Notes under the pieces: generated by a model | Database searches by the model: none | What the model was told of the DNA's origin: nothing | The model's input: the letters and a program-made list of their open reading frames with translations, nothing else | Assembly (NCBI RefSeq): GCF_030823375.1 | Contig: NZ_JAUSXB010000001.1 | Location: 2,728,001 to 2,792,000, forward strand | DNA: 64,000 bases | Source: Pseudarthrobacter siccitolerans | GTDB taxonomy: Bacteria > Actinomycetota > Actinomycetes > Actinomycetales > Micrococcaceae | Direction: 5' to 3' | Position numbers and translations under genes: made by a program | In this document: positions 25,638-34,310 of the stretch, piece by piece | Numbering within the stretch: the first letter of the stretch is position 1 | Layout: every line of letters starts with the position of its first letter

Positions 25638-27131
25638 TCACACAGTTTCCGAGTAGGCGGGGCGGCGGTCTGCGGAGGATCCGGCGGGTCCGACGGCGGC
25701 AGGCGCCGTGGGTGCCAGGCCGTCAGTTCCAGCGTGCTTGGGTGCGTGGTGGCCGTACTCGGTGAGGTCGTCGTCAATGTCGGTGACGTCGTCCAGGTGG
25801 ACGGGGTCCTGGGCGGGCATGGGCTCCACGGTTTCGCCGGCGAAGACGCGGCGGGCGCGGTCCACATCCAGGGTGCGGTCCCACCAGGCGATGAAGAGGG
25901 TGGCAACGGCGTTGCCGGTGAAGTTCACCAGGGCCCGGCATTCGGACATGAACTTGTCGATGCCGAAGATGAGCATGATGCCGGCGGCCGGAATAGTACC
26001 GATGGTGGTGAGCGTGGCGGTCAGGGCGATGAAGCCGCCACCGGCCACTCCTGCTGCGCCCTTAGAGGTCAGCAGCATCACGGCGAGCAGGCCCAATTGC
26101 TGGCCGATGGTCAGGTCCGTGTTGGTGGCCTGGGCGATGTAGAGGGCCGCGAGGGACAGGTAGATCGCGGCGCCGTCCAGGTTGAAGCTGTAGCCGGTGG
26201 GGACAACCAGGCCCACGGTTTCCTTCTTGACGCCGGCGTGCTCGAGCTTGCGCATCAGCCCGGGCAGGGCGGGTTCGGCGGTGGAAGTGCCCAGGATGAG
26301 CATGTACTCCTCCTTGAGGTGCCGGATCATCCGGAAGATGTTCAGCTTCAGGAAGGCCATCACTGAACCGAGGACCACCACCACAAAGAGGAAGGAGGTG
26401 ACGTAGAAGAGGGCGATGAGTCCGCCCATGCTGGTCAGGGACGAGACGCCGTACTTGCCTACAGCGAAGGCCATGGCGCCGAAGGCACCCAGCGGAGCTG
26501 CTTTCATGATGAAACTGAGGATCTTGAACATCACGGCCGTGAGCCGCTGCACGCCGTCCAGGACCGGTGCGCCCACCTTGCCCATGGCGTTCAGGGCGAT
26601 GCCGAACACCACGGCGATGAAGATGATCTGCAGGATGTCGCCTTCAACGAAGGGACCCACGATGCTGTTCGGGATGATGTGGGTGAGGAACTGCCACCAC
26701 TCCTGGTGCTGGCCGGCGTCGATCAGCTTGGCGGCGGAATCGGACGTCTTGATGCTGCTGGCGTCCGCGTTCACGCCGTCGCCCAGGCGGAAGATGTTGA
26801 TGGCCACCAGGCCGAAGATCATCGCGAAGATGGTGCCGATCTGGAAGTAGGTCAGGGCTTTCAAGCCGGTCATGCCGACCTTTTTCAGATCCGCGACGCT
26901 GGCGATGCCGCCCACGATGGTCAGGAACACGATGGGGCCGATGAGCATCTTCATCGAGTTCACGAACGTGGTGCCGATGGGCTCCATGGCGATGCCGGCT
27001 GTCGGGGCCAGCCAACCGACAAGGATGCCGATAACAATTGCTGTCAGTACCCAGAAGTAGAGCTGCCGGTACCAATGTGTTTTGCGGGCCGGCGCTGACG
27101 CTGCCGTGCCGGCTGAGCTGATGTGATCCAT
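25638..27131 (-). CDS. dctA: C4-dicarboxylate:cation symporter (DctA/SLC1 family)
   Basis: The 497-residue membrane protein of the dicarboxylate/amino acid:cation symporter family has eight transmembrane helices and two re-entrant loops. Landmarks are FVNSMKMLIGPIVFLTIVGGIA, LGTSTAEPALPGLM (HP1 serine-rich loop), VVPTGYSFNLDGAAIYLS, and DKFMSECRALVNFTGNAVATL. It normally imports succinate, fumarate or malate with protons or sodium. Here its place between tartrate dehydrogenase and glycerate kinase suggests tartrate uptake, an inference. The C-terminus has a long acidic/Pro tail. Confidence 0.9.
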   Translation of the reverse strand: MDHISSAGTAASAPARKTHWYRQLYFWVLTAIVIGILVGWLAPTAGIAMEPIGTTFVNSMKMLIGPIVFLTIVGGIASVADLKKVGMTGLKALTYFQIGTIFAMIFGLVAINIFRLGDGVNADASSIKTSDSAAKLIDAGQHQEWWQFLTHIIPNSIVGPFVEGDILQIIFIAVVFGIALNAMGKVGAPVLDGVQRLTAVMFKILSFIMKAAPLGAFGAMAFAVGKYGVSSLTSMGGLIALFYVTSFLFVVVVLGSVMAFLKLNIFRMIRHLKEEYMLILGTSTAEPALPGLMRKLEHAGVKKETVGLVVPTGYSFNLDGAAIYLSLAALYIAQATNTDLTIGQQLGLLAVMLLTSKGAAGVAGGGFIALTATLTTIGTIPAAGIMLIFGIDKFMSECRALVNFTGNAVATLFIAWWDRTLDVDRARRVFAGETVEPMPAQDPVHLDDVTDIDDDLTEYGHHAPKHAGTDGLAPTAPAAVGPAGSSADRRPAYSETV

Positions 27132-27163
27132 GATTCCTACCTCGTTGTGGAATGTCGCTGGAC

Positions 27164-27236
27164 GCGGAGGTCCCTGCCCAACGCTCGCAAGCTCGTGTCG
27201 GGGCCCTCGGGACGTCGCTTAGCTTGGGACCTCCGC
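27164..27236. other. Long inverted repeat between ttuC and dctA
   Basis: GCGGAGGTCCC at 27164-27174 pairs perfectly with GGGACCTCCGC at 27226-27236 around a 51-base interior that contains GGGCCC and CGCTCGCAAGC. It lies in the only sizeable gap of the tartrate operon. It may be a partial terminator, an RNA processing site or a dispersed intergenic repeat. Confidence 0.45.
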
Positions 27237-27248
27237 GGAAAAGACTTG

Positions 27249-28346
27249 CTAGACGGCGGCGGGGGCGAGGGTCAGCGCCTTGATGATCGCCTCGGTGACG
27301 TCGTCGGTTTTCGCGTTGCCGCCGACGTCGCGGGTCAGGTGGCCCGAGCCGGTGGCGGCTTCGATGGCGGCTTCCACCCGGCGGGCCTCCTCGTGCAGGC
27401 CGAAGTGGTCCAGCATCAGGGCGGCGCTGGCGATGGCGCCGATCGGGTTGCTGATGCCCTGGCCGGCGATGTCCGGAGCGGAACCGTGGACCGGTTCGAA
27501 CATGGACGGGAAGCGGCGCTCCGGGTTCAGGTTGGCGCTCGCGGCCAGGCCCAGGCTGCCGGCAAGTGCGGAACCCAGGTCGGAGAGGATGTCCGCGTTC
27601 AGGTTGGACGCCACCACCACGGACAGGTCCTCGGGCTTGAGGATGAACTTCGCGCTCATGGCATCCACCAGGACGCTTTCGGTCTGCACGTCCGGGTAGT
27701 CCAGGGCCACGCGGTTGAAGACTTCGTCCCAAAGGACCATGCCGTACTGCTGGGCGTTGGACTTGGTGACGGAGGAAACCTTCTTCACCGTGCGGGTCCG
27801 GGCCAGGTCGAAGGCGAAGCGCATGATGCGCTCGCAGCCCTTCTCGGTGAACAGTGCGGTCTGCAGTGCCACCTCGTTGCCGGGGCCGCGGCCGCTCAGG
27901 TTGCGGCCGCCCAGGCCGGCGTATTCGCCTTCGCTGTTCTCGCGGACCACAACCCAATCGAGCTCGGTGTTGTCAGCCTTGCGGAGCGGGGACTGGATGC
28001 CGGGCAGGAACTTCACGGGGCGGATGTTGGCCCACTGGTCGAAGTTCTGGGTGATATTCAGGCGCAGGCCCCAGAGGCTGATGTGGTCCGGGACGTTTTC
28101 CCAGCCGACGGCGCCGAAGTAGATGGCGTCGAAATCCTTCAGGGCTTCCAAGCCCTTGGGGTCCATCATCTGGCCGGTCTTTTCGTAGTAGCCGCAGCCC
28201 CAGGGGAACTCGGTCCAGTCGAAGGCAAACTTGCCGTCGGAGTTCTGAGCCAGGGCGTCCAGGACGCGGCGGCCGGCGGAAACAACTTCCTTGCCCACGC
28301 CGTCGGCGGGAATCGAAGCGATGCTGAATGTCTGGGTGGCGCTCAT
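27249..28346 (-). CDS. ttuC: Tartrate dehydrogenase/decarboxylase (D-malate dehydrogenase type)
   Basis: The 365-residue protein belongs to the isocitrate/isopropylmalate dehydrogenase family. ASIPADGVGKEVV opens the fold, DWVVVRENSEGEYAG carries the substrate Arg/Glu region, VTKSNAQQYGMVLWDEVF contains the catalytic Lys-Ser-Asn, and FEPVHGSAPDIAGQGISNPIGAI is the NAD-binding end typical of TtuC/DmlA. These enzymes act on tartrate isomers or D-malate with NAD+ and Mn2+/K+; meso-tartrate can give D-glycerate plus CO2. ATG 28346 is chosen from the family start. A LysR-type site lies 118 bp upstream. Confidence 0.88.
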   Translation of the reverse strand: MSATQTFSIASIPADGVGKEVVSAGRRVLDALAQNSDGKFAFDWTEFPWGCGYYEKTGQMMDPKGLEALKDFDAIYFGAVGWENVPDHISLWGLRLNITQNFDQWANIRPVKFLPGIQSPLRKADNTELDWVVVRENSEGEYAGLGGRNLSGRGPGNEVALQTALFTEKGCERIMRFAFDLARTRTVKKVSSVTKSNAQQYGMVLWDEVFNRVALDYPDVQTESVLVDAMSAKFILKPEDLSVVVASNLNADILSDLGSALAGSLGLAASANLNPERRFPSMFEPVHGSAPDIAGQGISNPIGAIASAALMLDHFGLHEEARRVEAAIEAATGSGHLTRDVGGNAKTDDVTEAIIKALTLAPAAV

Positions 28347-28463
28347 GCCAGCCTCCTCGTTGAGTGTTTGCAGTGGGCCTGTTAGCGCGGTCACACTGTC
28401 CTTCCTCTTCAAGTAGACGGCCCGCGGGCAGGCAGCGTCCAAGACTTAGTTTCGATACGCCTG

Positions 28464-28478
28464 ATAGGACACGCCTAT
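28464..28478. promoter_or_regulatory. LysR-type binding site upstream of ttuC
   Basis: ATAGG-ACACG-CCTAT is a perfect 15-bp interrupted palindrome that fits the T-N11-A rule of LysR regulators. It lies 118 bp before the ttuC start and downstream of the LysR gene of the same strand. An extra ACGCCT copy lies just left at 28457. Confidence 0.6.
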
Positions 28479-28501
28479 GTGTTTCCTCCATCGACTGCTG
28501 A

Positions 28502-28534
28502 GATAACGCCCTTGGGGACCAAAACGGCGTTATC
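28502..28534 (-). terminator. Hairpin after the LysR gene
   Basis: GATAACGCC (28502-28510) and GGCGTTATC (28526-28534) form a stem with a 15-base loop, 20 bp downstream of the LysR stop at 28554. It would separate LysR transcription from the tartrate operon. Confidence 0.55.
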
Positions 28535-28553
28535 GGAGCAACCGATGGGGTGG

Positions 28554-29450
28554 TTACTGCCTGTCTTCCGTGTGCCGGGCTGCGACGCCGAGGAAGGCCC
28601 TCGCTGCCGGCGTCAGGTTTTCCTTGCGGCTCAGGACGGCCACGTCCAGGTGGTGTACCGGTTCGATGAGCAGCGTGCGGAGGCCCGCCTTGTGGGCTGT
28701 TGGAGCCCACGACGACGGCATCACCGCATGGCCCACGCCCGCGAGTACCAGCGGCAGGATGGAGGTCCGGTGGGCAACTTCGACGACGATTTCCACCTCG
28801 ACACCGTGCGCGAGGGCGTCGTCGACCAGCCAGCGCATCAGGGACCCGCGCTGGCTGGCGATGATGCGGTGGCCGCCGAGATCTTCGCGCTGGATGGCCT
28901 TTCCGTCGGCCGGGAAGGTGTCTGCCTGCGGGTTGACGATGAGGATCAATGGCTGGCGTTCGAGTTCCAGGACTTGGACGCCGGGGACCCTGATGGGTGT
29001 GGGGGAGCCGGCCAGGCCGATCTCCGTGCTGCCGCTGCGGACGGAGTCGATGACTTCCTCGGGCGTGAAGGCGGCGCCGACGTTCAACCGGACGGAGGGG
29101 TGGAGCCTGGTGAACTCGGCAATCATGGACGTGAGCGGCTCGATGCCGGGCGAGGGCATGGTGATGATGTCCAGCCGCCCGCTGCGGATGCCACGCAGTG
29201 CCTGGACCGCGGACTGGGCGGCGTCCAGGTCCCGCATGACCAGGCGCGCCGGGCCCACGAGCTCCTTGCCGGCTTCGCTAAGTACCGCTTTTCGTCCTAT
29301 CCGGTGGAAGAGCGGGACGCCCAGTTCCTTCTCCAGGCTGGCGATGGTCTGGCTCAAGGACGGCTGGGCGATCAGTAGATGCTCCGCAGCACGGTTGAAG
29401 CCGTCGTGGTCCACCACCGCGAGGAAGTACTTGAGTTTGCGGGTATCCAC
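28554..29450 (-). CDS. LysR family transcriptional regulator of the tartrate operon
   Basis: GTG 29450 follows GGAGCAGGC and gives 298 residues. The N-terminal winged helix is clear: KLKYFLAVVDHDGFNRAAEHLLIAQPSLSQTIASLEKELGVPLFHR. The effector domain occupies about 90-290 (GRLDIITMPSPGIEPL, GLAGSPTPI, HAVMPSSWAP). It lies upstream of ttuC-dctA-glxK on the same strand, with a LysR-type palindrome in between, and probably activates them with tartrate or a related acid as effector (inferred). Confidence 0.9.
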   Translation of the reverse strand: MDTRKLKYFLAVVDHDGFNRAAEHLLIAQPSLSQTIASLEKELGVPLFHRIGRKAVLSEAGKELVGPARLVMRDLDAAQSAVQALRGIRSGRLDIITMPSPGIEPLTSMIAEFTRLHPSVRLNVGAAFTPEEVIDSVRSGSTEIGLAGSPTPIRVPGVQVLELERQPLILIVNPQADTFPADGKAIQREDLGGHRIIASQRGSLMRWLVDDALAHGVEVEIVVEVAHRTSILPLVLAGVGHAVMPSSWAPTAHKAGLRTLLIEPVHHLDVAVLSRKENLTPAARAFLGVAARHTEDRQ

Positions 29451-29619
29451 GCCTGCTCCTTTTGCCGGTTGGGCCTGACCGGGTGGAACGGCAGACGGAA
29501 GGGGACGTTGATGCACTCCTTCCATTTCCAATGTATCGCCCCGGGTGGGGCTTGCCGCAAGGCCCGGTGGGAGCCGGATAATCGCAGAGGCCTCAACCGG
29601 GAGAACGGGAGCAGACGCG

Positions 29620-31119
29620 ATGACTGAGCATGCGGTAGTGATTGTGGGCGGGGGCCCCACGGGATTGATGCTGGCTGGGGAGCTGGCACTGGCAGGGGTT
29701 GATGTGGCCATCGTGGAGCGGCGCCCCACCCAGGAGCTTGCAGGTGCGCGGGCAGGTGGGCTGCACGCGCGGACCCTTGAAGTCCTGGATCAACGGGGCA
29801 TCGCCGAACGGTTCATCGCCGAGGGGCAGATGGCCCAGGTGGCAGGATTCGCGCAGACCCGCCTGGACATCAGCGACTTTCCCTCCCGCCATCCCTACGG
29901 ACTGGGGCTGTGGCAGAACCATATCGAACGCATCCTGGCAGGCTGGGTCGCGGAGCAGGCTGTGACGTTCTACCGCGGCGAGGAGGTGACCGGCCTCGCG
30001 CAGGATAGTGCCGGCGTCGACCTTTACCTTGAGGACGGCAGGACGCTGCGGGCCGACTACGTGGTGGGGTGCGACGGCGGCAGGAGCCTTGTGCGCAAGG
30101 CGTCCGATATCGGTTTTCCTGGGTGGGATCCCACCACCAGTGCGTTGATTGCCGAGGTGGAGATGACCGGGCAGCCGGAGTTCGGTGTTCATCAGAATGC
30201 TTTCGGCATCCACTCCTTCGGGCGGCGCGAGTACAAGATTGTGGACGGCAAGGTGGTTTACGCGGACAGCGGGCCGGTGGGGGTGATGGTGACCGAGGAG
30301 CACGTGGGTCCGTCGAAGGAACCCACCCTGGCCGATCTCAGCGCGGCCCTGATTGCCGTCTGCGGCACCGATTACGGGGCGCATAACCCCATCTGGATCT
30401 CGCGGTTCACGGACATGACCCGGCAGGCAGACGCCTATCGCAAGGGGCGGATTTTGCTCGCTGGCGACGCCGCCCACGTCCACGCCCCGGACGGCGGCCA
30501 GGGCCTGAACATTGGGGTGCAGGACGCCGTGAACCTGGGCTGGAAACTGGCGCAGGTGGTTAAAGCGGCAGCCTCCGAAAGCTTGCTGGATACGTACCAT
30601 GCCGAGCGGCAACCGGTGGCTGCGCGGGTGCTGCGCAACACCATGGCCCAGAGCGCACTGCGCCGCCCGGACCCGCGGATCAGGGCGGCAGGGGAGGTGG
30701 TTTCCGAGCTCCTGGGCATGGAGGAGCCACGGAAGCGGTTCGCCGGAATGCAGTCCGGCCTGGACGTCCACTACGGCCTGGGCGAGGGGCACGCGCTGCT
30801 CGGACGCCGGATGCCCGACGTCGACCTTGTCACTCCCGAGGGGCCCCGGAGAGTCTTTTCGCTGCTGCACGACGCACGTCCGCTGCTGCTGAATCTCGGG
30901 GAGCCGGGGGCGTTCGAGACTCTGCCGCGGCCGGAGGCGGTGAAGCTGGTCGACGCCAAGTACGGCGGGCCCTGGGAACTGCCGGTTCTCGGGGAGGTCC
31001 CTGCTCCTGTGGCCGTTCTGGTCCGGCCCGACGGCTATGTGGCCTGGGTGGGGGACGGAAGCGACGCGGGCCTCAAAGAGGCGTTCGGGGCATGGTTCGG
31101 GTGGTCTGCTGCCGGATAG
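29620..31119 (+). CDS. FAD-dependent aromatic monooxygenase (rifampicin-monooxygenase-like)
   Basis: A 499-residue class A flavoprotein hydroxylase. VVIVGGGPTGLMLAGEL (about 6-22) is the FAD dinucleotide motif, VVGCDGGRSLVRK (about 150) the DG motif, and LLAGDAAHVHAPDGGQGLN (about 285) the GD motif. The C-terminal thioredoxin-like domain ends at about 499. The family hydroxylates phenols or polyketides using NAD(P)H and O2, and rifampicin monooxygenases have the same layout. ATG 29620 matches the family start; longer frames lack support. No pathway genes adjoin, so the substrate is open. Confidence 0.85.
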   Translation: MTEHAVVIVGGGPTGLMLAGELALAGVDVAIVERRPTQELAGARAGGLHARTLEVLDQRGIAERFIAEGQMAQVAGFAQTRLDISDFPSRHPYGLGLWQNHIERILAGWVAEQAVTFYRGEEVTGLAQDSAGVDLYLEDGRTLRADYVVGCDGGRSLVRKASDIGFPGWDPTTSALIAEVEMTGQPEFGVHQNAFGIHSFGRREYKIVDGKVVYADSGPVGVMVTEEHVGPSKEPTLADLSAALIAVCGTDYGAHNPIWISRFTDMTRQADAYRKGRILLAGDAAHVHAPDGGQGLNIGVQDAVNLGWKLAQVVKAAASESLLDTYHAERQPVAARVLRNTMAQSALRRPDPRIRAAGEVVSELLGMEEPRKRFAGMQSGLDVHYGLGEGHALLGRRMPDVDLVTPEGPRRVFSLLHDARPLLLNLGEPGAFETLPRPEAVKLVDAKYGGPWELPVLGEVPAPVAVLVRPDGYVAWVGDGSDAGLKEAFGAWFGWSAAG

Positions 31120-31148
31120 GACCCGAGCAGGGGTGTGCCCGGCGCCGG

Positions 31149-31607
31149 CTAGCTCGACCCCTTGGCTTCCAGCCGCTTCAACCCCATGCGCAGGGAGCCT
31201 GTCACGGGCGCGCCCCTTGTCGCGACGATCAGGAACGCGGCGACCCTGCCGGCCAGGCTTGTCGGGGTCCGGTTCCAGGTGATGTGGATGCGCGATCCCC
31301 CGGATCCGGCCGGCGTGATCCGCGCACTCACGTAGCTTCCCGGTGCGCAGAAATTGCTTTCGCGGACGGTCCACGTCACTGTGTCCGGATCTGACCAGTC
31401 GTAGTGTTCCTTGGCCCAGATAACTCCGCCGGGAACTTTGCTGCCCTCCCTGATGTCCGCGTAGGTGTCCCCCACTTCGTACACCTCGTACAGGGGCGCA
31501 TAAATGCCGGGCCAGCTCTCCGGCCGGCCTGGGCTAAAGTCCAGCAGGCCTTCCCGCACTGTTTGTGGCGGGAGAGGGGATTCGACAACCGCTTCCACTT
31601 TCGGCAT
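31149..31607 (-). CDS. SRPBCC family protein
   Basis: A 152-residue protein with the START/SRPBCC helix-grip pattern: VEAVVESPLPPQTVREGLLDFSP at the start, a run of beta strands (YEVYEVGDTYADIREG, HYDWSDPDTVTWTVRES, SRIHITWNRTP) and a long C-terminal helix (GSLRMGLKRLEAKG). It is cytosolic and probably binds a hydrophobic ligand. No partner is evident; it converges on the monooxygenase gene. Confidence 0.75.
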   Translation of the reverse strand: MPKVEAVVESPLPPQTVREGLLDFSPGRPESWPGIYAPLYEVYEVGDTYADIREGSKVPGGVIWAKEHYDWSDPDTVTWTVRESNFCAPGSYVSARITPAGSGGSRIHITWNRTPTSLAGRVAAFLIVATRGAPVTGSLRMGLKRLEAKGSS

Positions 31608-31677
31608 GTCCAGCTCCTTACAGGATGTTTCCAGTGTGACCTTTTACGGCCGGGGCACAAGGGAGCCGGGGGAGCCG

Positions 31678-32067
31678 CTATAGGTGCGCCTCCCTGACGT
31701 CCGGCGGCGTGGCGCCCTGGAGGACCCAGCGGTTGCCGTCCGGATCGGCGAAGTGGGCAAACAGCACGCCGCCCATGTCCTGGACCTCGCTGATGTCCGC
31801 ACCCCGGCGCACGAGTTCGTCGCGGGTAGCGCCCATGTCAGGCACCACCAGCTGCAGCCCCTCCAGGCTGCCCGGCGGCATGGCCGTCATTCCAGTACCA
31901 ATAACGATCGAAGCAGCCGAACCCGGCGGCGTCAGCTGGACCACCCTCATCCCGGGAACGTGCTCCACATCGTGGTCCAGCACGAAGCCCAGATTCTCCG
32001 TATAGAAGGACTTTGCCCGGTCAACGTCGGACACGGGTACCTGCACAACCTCAAGGCGCATCTCCAT
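31678..32067 (-). CDS. VOC family protein (glyoxalase-like)
   Basis: A 129-residue vicinal oxygen chelate protein. LEVVQVPVSDVDRAKSFYTENLGF starts module one, and GVLFAHFADPDGNRWVLQG ends module two with the DPDGNRW motif usual in this group. Substrate unknown; relatives detoxify or act as resistance proteins. It lies between SRPBCC and GNAT genes on the same strand with gaps of about 70 bp. Confidence 0.85.
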   Translation of the reverse strand: MEMRLEVVQVPVSDVDRAKSFYTENLGFVLDHDVEHVPGMRVVQLTPPGSAASIVIGTGMTAMPPGSLEGLQLVVPDMGATRDELVRRGADISEVQDMGGVLFAHFADPDGNRWVLQGATPPDVREAHL

Positions 32068-32142
32068 CCGCCCACAGTATCCTTCGGAGACCCTTTCAGG
32101 GGCGGGACAGGCAGGAGTTTCTTGCGGCTTCCGTGGACAGCA

Positions 32143-32718
32143 TCAGACGACGGCGTTGTCCCGGCTTTCAGTGGCTGCACCTAGACGCGAGGCCGCGGCA
32201 GCCGGGCCGGAGCGGTGCGGCAGGTCGAGGGTGAAAACGGAGAGCGGGACTTTGGGTGGCTCACGGTGGACGTCCCGCTCAGGCCGGTGTTCAAAACCGA
32301 ACCGGACGTAAAGGCGCTGCGAACGCAGGTTGTGCTGCCCGGTATCCAGGACCAACCGTTCGGCGCCCCACTCCGCTGCAATCTTGGCGCCTTCCGCAAG
32401 GAGTGCAGCACCCAGCCCCTGTTTCCGGGCTGCCGGGAGGACGGCGAGCAGCCGCAGCTCCGCTTCACCCGCACGGGCCTGGCGGGCGTAGGGGACGCCG
32501 TGGGGAAAGATGCTTGCAGTGCCCAGGAGCCCGCCGTCGGTGCCCTCGGCAACCAGCAAAACTCCCTGGTGGTCGCGGCCCTCGGCGTCCAGAAGCAGGG
32601 CGAGGCGTTCCTCGTCCGGGAGGGAAGCGCCGGGTTCCAGGTGTCCGAATCCGGTCAGCGTGAGTTGCCCGATGTTCCCGTATTCGTCGGGGCGTGCCCG
32701 GCGCACAATAAAAGTCAT
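32143..32718 (-). CDS. GNAT family N-acetyltransferase
   Basis: A 191-residue protein. The acetyl-CoA binding motif A is present as LRLLAVLPAARKQGLGAALLAEG (about 88-110; the Q/R-x-x-G-x-G/A loop is R-K-Q-G-L-G), followed by LVLDTGQHNLRSQRLYVRFGF (motif B). Substrate unknown. The C-terminal 35 residues after FEHRPERD are extra. Confidence 0.85.
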   Translation of the reverse strand: MTFIVRRARPDEYGNIGQLTLTGFGHLEPGASLPDEERLALLLDAEGRDHQGVLLVAEGTDGGLLGTASIFPHGVPYARQARAGEAELRLLAVLPAARKQGLGAALLAEGAKIAAEWGAERLVLDTGQHNLRSQRLYVRFGFEHRPERDVHREPPKVPLSVFTLDLPHRSGPAAAASRLGAATESRDNAVV

Positions 32719-32962
32719 CGGTCCACGGTACGGCCCAGCATCCGGCAGCCCTAAAGCCGTTGAGCTGCGTTTCCCGAGGTTGCGCCGTGTGTACCGCTTC
32801 CTTAATTCCCGCGCCGTCGGTGCTGGTCAGGAGCCCCTTTTCGTTACTCCATGCGGCGGGCCATGACCGCGTATTGCGTACGGCGTCAGTGCGTTTCGCG
32901 TCCGATTGAACAGCACGTTGACGGGTGGTTGGTTGGAACCACCGGTCTCGAAAGGAAAGAAC

Positions 32963-33481
32963 ATGACGGAACACTTTGATCTCACCCCGCACCGCCTGCG
33001 CCACGTCCTGGGCCACTTTGCCTCCGGGCTGACCGTCATTACCGCAGCTACGGACAACGGCCCCGCCGGCTTCACCTGCCAGTCCTTCTCTTCCCTCTCG
33101 CTGGACCCCGCCCTGGTCACCTTCAGCCCGGCCCGCAGCTCCAGCACCTGGCCGCAGCTGCGCAAGGCGGGCCGCTTTACCGTGAACATCCTGCCCGCGG
33201 AGCACCAGCACCTGGCAGCCCAGTTTGCCCGCTCCGGCACCGACAAGTTCGCCGGCGTGGACTATTCTGCTTCGCCGCTGGGCAACCCGGTACTGGGCCA
33301 AGCGCTCGCCTGGGTGGACTGCGAGCTGCATGAAGAGTATGACGGCGGCGACCACACCATCGTGGTGGGTGCTGTCCGTGCCCTGGGGGCACGGGAAGGC
33401 GCCGAGCCGCTTCTCTTCTTCAAGGGCACCTACTTCGAAGGAGTGGAACCCCGCGCCCGCCGGCTGGAGGAGGCCGCATGA
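32963..33481 (+). CDS. Flavin reductase family protein
   Basis: A 172-residue FMN-binding split-barrel protein. LRHVLGHFASGLTVITAATDNGPAGFTCQSFSSLSLDPALVTF (about 10-53) is the hallmark of flavin reductases (HpaC/RutF type), with later FTVNILPAEHQHLAAQFA and HTIVVGAVRAL. It reduces FMN or FAD with NAD(P)H and usually feeds a monooxygenase. AAAGGAAAG precedes ATG 32963. It overlaps the next gene by four bases (ATGA), heading a three-gene operon with two small unknown proteins; no monooxygenase is in it. Confidence 0.87.
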   Translation: MTEHFDLTPHRLRHVLGHFASGLTVITAATDNGPAGFTCQSFSSLSLDPALVTFSPARSSSTWPQLRKAGRFTVNILPAEHQHLAAQFARSGTDKFAGVDYSASPLGNPVLGQALAWVDCELHEEYDGGDHTIVVGAVRALGAREGAEPLLFFKGTYFEGVEPRARRLEEAA

Positions 33482-33768
33482 CAGGGGCCAGGTCCCACTC
33501 GCGGGGACGGGTCCGGCGCCCGGGCCCGGCAGCCGCCGTCGGACTTCAGCTGGAGGAGGCCCAAAACGTGTACACCGCGCAGGACTGGTCCGCCATCGCC
33601 GTCGGGTCAGCCGTTGAGGTCATCCTGCCGGAAGGGCCGGCGTACCGGGGCCGCGTTGATGCCAAAACCCCCGACTCCCGCATTGTCTGGGTGGTCAGCC
33701 TGGGCGGAACGGGCCGCCAGATGCACGGCAACCGGGACGGCGTCCGCCTGCATCCGGCAGGAGCGTGA
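33478..33768 (+). CDS. Hypothetical small protein in the flavin reductase operon
   Basis: A 96-residue protein whose ATG overlaps the flavin reductase stop. The first 25 residues are basic and Ala/Pro-rich; the rest (NVYTAQDWSAIAVGSAVEVIL, then YRGRVDAKTPDSRIVWVV) predicts a small five-stranded barrel with a QMHGNRDGVRL loop, reminiscent of SH3-like domains. No known family is recalled. Coupled translation with the reductase suggests a shared process. Confidence 0.6.
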   Translation: MTGARSHSRGRVRRPGPAAAVGLQLEEAQNVYTAQDWSAIAVGSAVEVILPEGPAYRGRVDAKTPDSRIVWVVSLGGTGRQMHGNRDGVRLHPAGA

Positions 33769-33772
33769 CGGC

Positions 33773-34210
33773 ATGATCAGCACACTCACCCGCAGGATCC
33801 AGGCGACCTGCGCCGACGAGCTTTCCCTGCTCCGACGCCAAATGTACTCCCTGGCGTGGCAGGAGATCCGGGAAGGCGGAGTGGAGGGCGCCGCGACAGC
33901 GATGGCCCGCAAAGCCTCGTGCGTCAACCACGGAGTCAGCGTGGACGTTGTCTGTTTCGCCCAGCGCGCCACCCTCGAGGACGCCCCTTTTATGATTTCC
34001 GTGGCCATGCACCTCCACCCGGACCGCCGGTCCGGTGACGTGTACTGGGAGGAAGCGGATGCGTGGGCCCACGCCGTGGCCGGCCACGAATGGTTCAGGG
34101 TTGAACCGCGCGGCCGCCTGGAAACCCTGGATGGACGGGTCTTCCACTACGCACTGACCGAGAAGGCGCCCGCGGCTCAGATCGTTCCGCTGGAGGCTCC
34201 CGCGGTGTAA
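33773..34210 (+). CDS. Hypothetical protein, third gene of the flavin reductase operon
   Basis: ATG 33773 lies five bases after the previous stop with GCAGGAG upstream. It gives 145 residues, no signal or membrane segment. Text features: MYSLAWQEIREGGVEGAATAMARKASCVNHG, a strand VDVVCFAQRATLEDAPFMISVAMHLH, and a WAHAVAGHEWFRVEPRGR region. It contains two Cys and several His residues but no catalytic motif that can be named. Function unknown. Confidence 0.6.
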   Translation: MISTLTRRIQATCADELSLLRRQMYSLAWQEIREGGVEGAATAMARKASCVNHGVSVDVVCFAQRATLEDAPFMISVAMHLHPDRRSGDVYWEEADAWAHAVAGHEWFRVEPRGRLETLDGRVFHYALTEKAPAAQIVPLEAPAV

Positions 34211-34310
34211 CGCCAAAAAGCCCGGGAGCCGCCGTCGGGGTCCCCTGGGGAGGAATTACGACGACGGCTGCCGCGCTTTGTCTTGGCTGGAGCCGGGTTG
34301 CCGCTGACGG

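Noticed and set aside
29593..31374. 593-codon open frame antisense to the FAD monooxygenase
   Set aside because: The sense frame has GGGPTG, DG and GD motifs. The antisense product is a His/Arg-rich low-complexity shadow.
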